NCBI GenBank assembly: GCA_965178525.1
Contig: CBCXVS010000063.1
Coordinates: 1 to 28,400 of the forward strand
From: CBCXVS01 sp965178525
GTDB lineage: Bacteria > Tectomicrobia > Entotheonellia > Entotheonellales > Entotheonellaceae
DNA length: 28,400 bases
Direction of reading: 5' to 3'
Shown here: piece by piece, positions 22,485-28,400 of the stretch
How the letters are laid out: the number at the start of each line of letters is the position of its first letter
Numbering within the stretch: position 1 is the stretch's first letter
Notes under the pieces: model-generated
Databases searched by the model: none
The model's input: only the letters and a program-made list of their open reading frames with translations
What the model was told of the DNA's origin: nothing
Made by a program: the position numbers and the translations under genes

Positions 22485-24128
22485 GTGGGAGACGCGAGTT
22501 TTCAGGTTGTGCGATGGGTCCTGTTCGTCTTAGGATGTCTAACGGTGCTTCACGGGCCAGCGCTTGCGGCTACTTACTACGTTGATGCGACAGGCACCGC
22601 CCGTGCCGGGTGCGAAAAAGTAAGTAACTGCGGTCGGTCCGCTTGCAAGACGGTCAGAGCCCTGGAGGCGCACGTCAGGCTTTCCCGAGGCGATACCGTG
22701 AACTTCTGTGCCGGGACTTATACAGGCAAGGATGTCTGTGTGGATGGACGCGCTGGGGTAACTTACCAAGGGATCACAGGAAATCGGAAAGACGTGGTGC
22801 TCACCTTGCATGCACAGCGTGGCGATGCCTGTTTTCGTAGCAGTAAGAGCGGAAGAGGTCTTTTTCTTATCCAACAGCCTCATGTCAAGGTTAAAAACCT
22901 AACCGCGTCCTGTAAAGCAAGGTATTGTAATAGCTTTGTGATCGACAAAGGCGGGGATAACGTTATTCTTACTAATGTTCGTGGCACTAGCAGTATGTCC
23001 TCCGGAGTCCACACAGGGAGTATAAGTCGTAAGTGGGGCAGACCATCAGACCTATTAATCGAGAACAGCGAGTTTGATCGCAATATCTTTCATGGTGGCA
23101 AGATTTATCACTGTACAAGATGTGAGATTAGAAATTCAGACTTCCATAATCAATCGAAAGAAGGTGAGAATGATGGTTTACACATTACCAATAGTCCCGG
23201 TATACGTGTCATTGGAGGAAAATTCTACAATAACTCCGAGCAAGGAATAGATTTCAGCCGAACTGGGAGCAATGGCTCGCATTGTGAAGATTATAATGCC
23301 GAGATTTGCAAAGGTGGAAAAAACGATGGAAATGAATGCTCTAACGATTCGTTCTGCTCAGGAGGCGGATCTTGTGAGCGTTGGGTCATAGAAAATGTGA
23401 CTTCTTACAAAAATGGTAGTCCAATAAAAACGACCTCATGTGCCCATTGGGGTATCATACGTAACAACTTCTTTGAAGATGGTCAAGTTCGTTTTGAGAA
23501 ATGCGCTCATGATATTCAGGTTTACGGAAATACGGTCTATGGAGGCGGTATCCGTTATTGGTCAAATCATTATGGCATGGATATCCAAAATAATATCTTT
23601 ATCTGTGACTCGGATCGTACCTGCTCCGATTTCGATTTTAGATCTCTAGAAACGACAAAGTACGGACTAAGTGACAATACGTGGGCGAATAACCTCACCT
23701 ACAACCAACGTTCTGCCGATGCTAAAGTCATTATCGCTGGTATGAAAGGTTCTAAAACGCTGCCTCGTGGCACGCCATCACATGTTTGTAAACTGTCTAA
23801 AAGACCTATATCCAAACCAAAATCTTATAGGAATACGCAGCTGGCGAATTGGCAGCGCGATCATATCTTTGGTCCTGGCACGGGTGATGGTGATATATGG
23901 AACCGGACGGTTATGTTTAAAAATCTCAAGAGCACACCGTCGGATTTGCACGTGAGCCGCGCTGATCGCAGCGGTGTTATAGACGGTGGTATGCGATTGC
24001 CTAATTTGCCCAGAGATTTCGACGGTACAAGGAGACCACAGGGCGGGGCTATGGATATCGGGGCCGATGAACTAACCGCAGTGGAGATCGTATTGGCTCC
24101 ACCTGAACGTCTTCGTCTGGTACCGTAG
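22485..24128 (+). CDS. secreted right-handed parallel beta-helix protein
   Basis: This 547-residue protein begins with a Sec signal peptide (WVLFVLGCLTVLHGPALA, cleavage near residue 29), followed by TYYVDATGTARAGCEKV, the usual start of secreted beta-helix proteins, and CKTVRALEAHVRLSRGDTV. The middle shows PbH1-type repeats (VIDKGGDNVILTNVRGTS, LHITNSPGIRVIGGKFYNNS, DIQVYGNTVYGGGI). A Cys-rich insert CKGGKNDGNECSNDSFCSGG (about residues 270-295) interrupts the helix. The C-terminal RRPQGGAMDIGADE is a common ending of such proteins. It could bind or degrade polysaccharide; no catalytic lyase residues are certain. GTG22485 is supported by AGGAGG seven bases upstream. Confidence 0.8.
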   Translation: MGDASFQVVRWVLFVLGCLTVLHGPALAATYYVDATGTARAGCEKVSNCGRSACKTVRALEAHVRLSRGDTVNFCAGTYTGKDVCVDGRAGVTYQGITGNRKDVVLTLHAQRGDACFRSSKSGRGLFLIQQPHVKVKNLTASCKARYCNSFVIDKGGDNVILTNVRGTSSMSSGVHTGSISRKWGRPSDLLIENSEFDRNIFHGGKIYHCTRCEIRNSDFHNQSKEGENDGLHITNSPGIRVIGGKFYNNSEQGIDFSRTGSNGSHCEDYNAEICKGGKNDGNECSNDSFCSGGGSCERWVIENVTSYKNGSPIKTTSCAHWGIIRNNFFEDGQVRFEKCAHDIQVYGNTVYGGGIRYWSNHYGMDIQNNIFICDSDRTCSDFDFRSLETTKYGLSDNTWANNLTYNQRSADAKVIIAGMKGSKTLPRGTPSHVCKLSKRPISKPKSYRNTQLANWQRDHIFGPGTGDGDIWNRTVMFKNLKSTPSDLHVSRADRSGVIDGGMRLPNLPRDFDGTRRPQGGAMDIGADELTAVEIVLAPPERLRLVP

Positions 24129-24221
24129 ACGCTCTGCCGCCGACAGGGCGAGGTGAGGGGAAGCTCCTGATGTTCCTATCGGGATCGCTTTCCCTCGACG
24201 CAAAAGACATCCTCTTGACGC

Positions 24222-25703
24222 TCATCCTGCCGTTTCATTCTCAGGAAAAAAGACCCGCAACCCGCTCCAGGCTAACCATGGGCGCGCCCCTGGGATACTC
24301 GCCAATTCGGCTTGACTGAATGTCCGTAGCAGGATTAAGAGGATGAGGTAGGCGGGTATGCTGAGCATGATCACAATCAGGGCCGGATAGCTCTTCACCT
24401 GTTCCAAGAGCCCCCACAATCCCAGCGTCGCTACCAGGGCCGATAGAATCCGGCGGTCGAGCGTGACAGGACTGATATAGAGCCATACATACCCGCCTCA
24501 CACCAGCATGCAGACGGTCACCGTAATCAGTGTCGTGTAGGCCGCACCGAGCGCGCCATATCGCGGGATGAAAACGAGATTGAGACCGAGGTTCAAAAGA
24601 ACTCCTAAACCATTAGTTGCCAAATCGATTTTCTGATGGTGTGTCGCAGTAAGCACATTCCCCAAAAGGTTCATCATGCCAAATGGCACGAGAGACATGA
24701 CCAGAATGCTCAAGATGAGGGCCGCAGCCAGAAACTCGGCGTTAAAAATCATGGTAATGATGTCAGGCGCTAATACGATGGCGCCGATGGTGACCGGGAA
24801 TGCATAGATTAACAGATACTTGGCCGTACACTCCACGAGCGTCCGAAATGGCCTCATGGCATCAGGATAGCGGGCAGAAAGGGGAGGCAGGATATTGATC
24901 AACACACTTTTCGGTATCTCCTGGCATAGAATGATAAGACGTAATGCCGCCGCATAGAGACCGATCTCCTCCGCCGACCTGAGGCGCGACAGCATGAGAA
25001 TATCCAGGCGCCAGAACAGATTCGACGCTAAGACCGTCCCCAAAAAGACCGGCGCTTGCCGCAGCATCTCCCGGCGAAATGCCCCATCCCATTGCCAGGG
25101 CAAGCGTGGACATAACCGCATGACGAGCGTGAGACCGACGCCAGCCGTGAACAATCGTAGGATCGCAATGGTAGCGACAATCGAGATGACGCCGAAGCCA
25201 TTCCACAGAAAGAAACAGCCGAGTAGCATCAGCAGAAGATTTTCGGACAACGTTAACACCGCGATATAGGCGGCCCGCTGCGGCGCGATGAAGGTGGCTT
25301 CACAAAAGACCAGCATCGTGGACGGAAACAGGGCCAGGCTGAGCAGCAAGATGCCCTGCCGAATCGTGCCGGAATACCCTGCGCTGGCCACATTCATGAT
25401 GGCCAGCGCCGCGATGCTGACAAGGAGTCCCAACACACACCCGTGTTGTATATACTGCAACGCCAACGGCGGCTGCTTCGCAATCTCACGCGTCATGAAG
25501 CGTCGCAGCCCCAGCGTGGGCAGAACCTCGAAGAGGGCAAAATAGGTCATCATCACTTGGTATTCGCCAAGCCCCTTCGCGCCCAGGAATCGCGACAGAA
25601 ACAGCACCAATCCCATGCGGATGAGCGGCGAGAGCATGCGAGCGACGAAGATGGAGCCGATGTTGATGAAGAGGCTATGTGCATTCATAATGGCATCCGT
25701 CAC
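24222..25703 (-). pseudogene. Wzx-like polysaccharide flippase with an in-frame TGA
   Basis: From GTG25703 (or ATG25688) a polytopic protein reads NIGSIFVARMLSPLIRMGLV and SRFLGAKGLGEYQVMMTYFA, the start of oligosaccharide flippases of the MATE/MVF superfamily, which move lipid-linked sugar units across the inner membrane. After 401 codons the TGA at 24498-24500 stops it at TLITVTVCMLV. The same frame then goes on GGYVWLYISPVTLDRRILSA, LWGLLEQVKSYPALIVIMLS and IPAYLILLILLRTFSQAEL to 24222. This adds the last two membrane helices and the normal total of about 490 residues. One base change would restore a sense codon. A shortened 401-residue product might still be made. Confidence 0.75.
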
Positions 25704-25775
25704 ACGCGGTGTGATCGCTCCTGTCGAGGCGTCTGTGCTTATGATATAGTGGTAACGCCCAGACGTGAAGAAAAA

Positions 25776-25815
25776 GGGAGCCGCTAAGGACGCGAAGGAA
25801 CGCGAAGAGAAGCGG
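25776..25815. repeat. short direct repeat (AAGGACGCG / AAGGAACGCG / AAGAG)
   Basis: GGGAGCCGCTAAGGACGCG is followed by AAGGAACGCGAAGAGAAGCG, a purine-rich tandem of 9-10 bases. Similar short tandems are scattered in many large bacterial genomes. It lies between the flippase and sulfotransferase starts, so it may overlap their promoters. Confidence 0.5.
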
Positions 25816-25838
25816 ATTTTTTATAGAAGGCTGAAACA

Positions 25839-26450
25839 TTGAGATGGTTCAAGAAAAAATCTAGGCCGCGCGTCGACCTCGGTGCGCCGATCACAGTGGT
25901 CTCAGGGCTGCCGCGCTCGGGCACGTCCATGGCCATGCAGATGCTGGTTGCCGCGGGCTATGAGCCGGTGCAGGATGGCATGCGCCAGGCCGACGCCGAC
26001 AATCCGAAGGGGTATTATGAAGACGAGCGCGTCAAGGGCTTGGCGGATAATCTGAACAAGGCGTGGCTGCAGGAAGCACGTGGCCGGGTCATCAAAATCA
26101 TATCCTTTCTTTTGAAGGAGCTGCCCAACGCGAACCAGTACCAGATCATCTTTATGCAGCGTCATCTCGATGAAGTCTTGGCCTCGCAAGCCAAGATGCT
26201 GGAACATCGCGGCAAGCCCAACACGGCGTCGGACGAGGACATGCGTCACATGTACGAGCAGCACCTCGAACAGGTCTACCAGCTTATTGAAGACCGCCCA
26301 ACCATGTCGATGCTTGCGATTGACTACCGCGAGATGGTGGAAGATCCCATGACGCAAGCCCAGAAGATCAATACCTTCCTGGGTGGGCGCCTCGACGTCT
26401 CAAAGATGGTCGCGGTGGTCGACCACAACCTCTATCGCAACCGGACATAA
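25839..26450 (+). CDS. short sulfotransferase-family protein
   Basis: This 203-residue P-loop protein has VVSGLPRSGTSMAMQMLVAA near the N-terminus, where GLPRSGTSM (residues 23-31) is the 5'-phosphosulfate-binding loop of PAPS-dependent sulfotransferases. The segments FMQRHLDEVLASQAKMLEHR and LAIDYREMVEDPMTQAQKIN are the other usual blocks (3'-phosphate region and C-terminal helix). It lacks the longer substrate-binding insertions of full-size enzymes, as in other bacterial short forms. The start is TTG25839, eight bases after AAGG; the near ATG25844 is out of frame. It is the only plus-strand gene among minus-strand surface genes, and probably sulfates a glycan or small molecule; the acceptor is unknown. 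Confidence 0.78.
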   Translation: MRWFKKKSRPRVDLGAPITVVSGLPRSGTSMAMQMLVAAGYEPVQDGMRQADADNPKGYYEDERVKGLADNLNKAWLQEARGRVIKIISFLLKELPNANQYQIIFMQRHLDEVLASQAKMLEHRGKPNTASDEDMRHMYEQHLEQVYQLIEDRPTMSMLAIDYREMVEDPMTQAQKINTFLGGRLDVSKMVAVVDHNLYRNRT

Positions 26451-26479
26451 GCAGAGTGTTTACAGCCGCTCTGGCGCGC

Positions 26480-27313
26480 TTAGATTTCCACGCCGAGTAA
26501 GCGTTTGCAGGCAAAGCCAACGAGAAGTGAGACACACAAAAACAGCGCCAACCAGTGCACCTGTATGCCGAACAGGAACAAAGCAAGCGGGGGATATCGG
26601 ATTTCAATAGCGGCAATATCGGCCCCTGAGCCCAGGAGAGGCTCGCCCGGATAGAGCAAGGCTTGACCGATATGCCAAGTCCGCAGCACGGGCACCGCAC
26701 CCCACCCCGCACCGACCCAGAGATGTTTGTCGACCTCTCGGTTCGCCATGCGCACCTTGAGCGTATGATGGCCGGCTTGTTCGGCCCGAATCCGCCAGGC
26801 AATCTCTCCCGACGCGGGAATACGAACGCCGGGCGTCTCCACGACAATGCCTGCCGGCGTGTGCAATCCCACGTCGTCATTCCGTGATGTGCTGCCGTGC
26901 AGCGTCACTTTGACAATCGTCGTATCTCCCGGGAGCAGTGGCCGCTGCGCAAAACGCAGATTGACTTGCGCCAGGATGAGGATTACCGGAACGATGAGGA
27001 TGAGCATCGGTACAAAGGCATACTTCAGGTAGATCAACGTGTCGCGCAGAATACGGCCCTGCAAGCCGAGTACCACGCGCACATCGTGCTGGTAGAGACG
27101 TACCCCAAGCAGATTGCCCCGGATCCGCTCCCTGACCGGCCGGATGGCGTCCTGCCGCGACACTTTGCCAAAGAGCCAAAGCAGCAATATACCCGTGCCG
27201 GCGGCAAGCAGGCAAAGGGGCCAGATCGGCGCTAGCGTGCGCAAGGGCCAGAGCAGGAGCGTGAACAGTTGGGTCAACGGCCAGTTAATGAGCTGCACGA
27301 GCTGACTCGCCAT
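26480..27313 (-). CDS. membrane protein of unknown function with three TM helices and a beta-rich domain
   Basis: This 277-residue protein has membrane helices at about 30-51 (WPLCLLAAGTGILLLWLFG), 98-119 (FVPMLILIVPVILILAQV) and 245-268 near the C-terminus. Between the first two is a basic cytosolic-looking loop (VSRQDAIRPVRERIRGNLLG). Between the last two is a beta-rich domain (RPLLPGDTTIVKVTLHGS, IAWRIRAEQAGHHTLKVRMA) that probably lies outside the membrane. The TM1-loop-TM2 plan recalls EMC3/TMCO1-like proteins only in outline. It faces the sulfotransferase tail to tail and shares a strand with the phosphodiesterase and the small RHH-like protein, so a surface role is possible. I do not recognise a named family. 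Confidence 0.6.
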   Translation of the reverse strand: MASQLVQLINWPLTQLFTLLLWPLRTLAPIWPLCLLAAGTGILLLWLFGKVSRQDAIRPVRERIRGNLLGVRLYQHDVRVVLGLQGRILRDTLIYLKYAFVPMLILIVPVILILAQVNLRFAQRPLLPGDTTIVKVTLHGSTSRNDDVGLHTPAGIVVETPGVRIPASGEIAWRIRAEQAGHHTLKVRMANREVDKHLWVGAGWGAVPVLRTWHIGQALLYPGEPLLGSGADIAAIEIRYPPLALFLFGIQVHWLALFLCVSLLVGFACKRLLGVEI

Positions 27314-27344
27314 GATGCCCTACCGCTGTGCGTCGACCGAGCCA

Positions 27345-27557
27345 TTATGAAATGTACCCCAATCCCCGTAGCCGTTTTTTGATCGCTTCTTCATCACCGA
27401 CATCAGCTTCCTCAATTTTTCGCACTTCTTTTTCGAGCGCATGGGTGACAAACTCGTTCACGGACGCATACCCGGCAATGGTGGCATAGCGTTTGATTTT
27501 GGCGTACAGCTCTTTCTCAATTTTGATTTTTGGACCAAACGTCACCTGCTCCTTCAT
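27345..27557 (-). CDS. small ribbon-helix-helix-like protein overlapping the phosphodiesterase
   Basis: This 70-residue protein starts MKEQVTFGPKIKIEKELYAK, where a beta strand precedes a helix, followed by YASVNEFVTHALEKEVRKIE, a layout like MetJ/Arc ribbon-helix-helix DNA-binding proteins. Its end, EEAIKKRLRGLGYIS, resembles the common C-terminal tail of sulfatases and type I phosphodiesterases. GGAG five bases upstream supports the ATG at 27557, which lies 41 bases inside the end of the phosphodiesterase gene. It could be a regulator of the operon or a detached tail domain of the enzyme. Confidence 0.6.
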   Translation of the reverse strand: MKEQVTFGPKIKIEKELYAKIKRYATIAGYASVNEFVTHALEKEVRKIEEADVGDEEAIKKRLRGLGYIS

Positions 27558-28400
27558 CTCTACTCCGGCCTGCTGCCCTGTCGGACGCCGCATCCGCCGC
27601 CGGCATGAGGGATTGCCCATCGCAGTAGGCCGGCACCGGCACGCCAAAGAGATCGAGTATGGTCGGACCGATGTCGACAATATGCGGATGATCGTGCACA
27701 ATGGGGCGATTGCAGAACAAAATACCGGGCACTTCCGCCGGATGGAGGCAATGATCCCCGCTCCAACTTTTGACATTATCTTCAAAAATCTCCTCCGTCA
27801 CCGCCCCCGTTGCACAGGTCCACGAGACGCGATAGCCCGCATGGGCGCCCACGATTAAATCGGGCGCCTCATCGAGGTAAGAGCCGGCATACGTCTGGTG
27901 CGTGTCATAGACCTCCTTGATCGCCCACACGTCGCGCTTGTCATCGTAGAGCTGTTTCAAGCCGGTCCGAATGCGCTGCTTCACCGCCCGTTCCTCTTCG
28001 CCTGGCTCCACAATACCCTGCGCTTCGCGGTTCCGGATATTGAGATAAATCCCCCCCAAACCGACCGCATAGGCTTGCGTCCGCGACCAGTCCACGTCCT
28101 CAAACCATTCCGCTCCCTGCGGCTCCTGTTGCATCGTCAAAAAACCCTGCTGGTGCAGCCAGGCATTGAGGTTGATTCCCCGTTGAAATGATTTCATCCC
28201 ATGATCCGACATCACTATCAGCAGCGTCTCCTCATCCACTGTCTGCATCACCCGGCCCACCAGTTCATCCATACGCTGATACATCTCGCGCAGAGTATGG
28301 CGGTGATTGACCACTCCTGCCTTCAGCCATGCCTTGATGAGGTTTTGCGCCGGGAACCCCACGGCGGCGGCTAGGATGGTTTCGTGTCGGATGTGATCAC
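27517..28400 (-). CDS. type I phosphodiesterase / alkaline phosphatase superfamily enzyme, 5' end beyond the window
   Basis: At least 294 residues are visible and the frame is open to the window edge, so the N-terminus with the nucleophile (Thr or Ser) is missing. LLIVMSDHGMKSF holds the Asp-His metal ligands, and SWSGDHCLHPAEVPGILFC followed by IVDIGPTILDLFGVPVPAYC and DGQSLMP is the typical end of AP-superfamily phosphodiesterases (nucleotide pyrophosphatase, phosphoglycerol or sulfatase-like). The enzyme would cleave a phospho- or sulfo-ester; with the nearby sulfotransferase, a role in surface ester metabolism is possible. GTG28362 could be taken as a start but has no site and the frame continues upstream, so the gene is called partial. 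The next gene overlaps its end by 41 bases. Confidence 0.78.
   Translation of the reverse strand, partial: DHIRHETILAAAVGFPAQNLIKAWLKAGVVNHRHTLREMYQRMDELVGRVMQTVDEETLLIVMSDHGMKSFQRGINLNAWLHQQGFLTMQQEPQGAEWFEDVDWSRTQAYAVGLGGIYLNIRNREAQGIVEPGEEERAVKQRIRTGLKQLYDDKRDVWAIKEVYDTHQTYAGSYLDEAPDLIVGAHAGYRVSWTCATGAVTEEIFEDNVKSWSGDHCLHPAEVPGILFCNRPIVHDHPHIVDIGPTILDLFGVPVPAYCDGQSLMPAADAASDRAAGRSRDEGAGDVWSKNQN

Noticed and set aside
24498..24500. TGA recoded as a sense codon in this organism
   Set aside because: TGA ends frc, the HTTM1 partner gene and several other intact genes at sensible places, so the standard code applies.

Overview
The window is about 28.4 kb of GC-rich DNA from a Gram-negative-type bacterium. 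The evidence for that is a heptosyltransferase-like glycosyltransferase, an HlyD/EmrA-type membrane fusion protein, secreted proteins with Sec or Tat signals and a Wzx-type flippase. The mix of CoA chemistry, amidohydrolases, HTTM-domain membrane proteins, a group II intron and many small repeats fits a large-genome uncultivated lineage of the deltaproteobacteria / Tectomicrobia / NC10 kind. That placement is a guess from gene style, not a phylogenetic result.

Left part (1-6.9 kb, mostly + strand): the last 76 bases of a group II intron (domains V and VI) lie just upstream of ychF, followed by frc (formyl-CoA:oxalate CoA-transferase), a broken small membrane protein, a GT9 glycosyltransferase on the minus strand, an FmdB-type zinc ribbon, a fatty acid desaturase, an IPT + NHL/SMP-30 beta-propeller and a bifunctional-nuclease (BFN) domain protein. 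Next (7-10.3 kb) come a Lon substrate-binding-domain protein, an HTTM-domain membrane protein with its small partner, and a frameshifted class I cytochrome c.

Middle (10.3-18.7 kb): a Tat-type amidohydrolase (minus) faces a plus-strand run of a second amidohydrolase, an HpcH/HpaI aldolase, a small membrane protein overlapping an MFS carrier, an HlyD-like protein, a BadI/MenB-like crotonase and an unknown protein. This resembles a catabolic and transport cluster for an organic acid; the substrate cannot be read from the sequence.

Right part (18.7-28.4 kb): a second, divergent HTTM + partner pair (minus), an AT-rich GT39-like glycosyltransferase, a secreted beta-helix protein (plus), a Wzx-like flippase, a short sulfotransferase (plus), an unknown membrane protein, a ribbon-helix-helix-like small protein and an alkaline-phosphatase-superfamily phosphodiesterase cut by the window edge. 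This is probably a cell-surface glycan or phospho/sulfo-modification region.

Unusual points: (1) a family of about 75-bp hairpin elements present three times (6836-6910, 15815-15888, 15919-15993), one copy being an almost perfect reverse complement of another 9 kb away; (2) two HTTM + partner cassettes in opposite orientation; (3) an excess of broken reading frames (cytochrome c, HTTM partner, GT39 twice, probably the end of HTTM1, an in-frame TGA in the flippase, an in-frame TAG in a small membrane protein), which means either real decay or indel errors in a draft assembly; (4) two intergenic stretches with nested or serial hairpins (14029-14154 and 22262-22426) that could be unknown structured RNAs. 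No tRNA, rRNA, CRISPR or transposase gene was seen.
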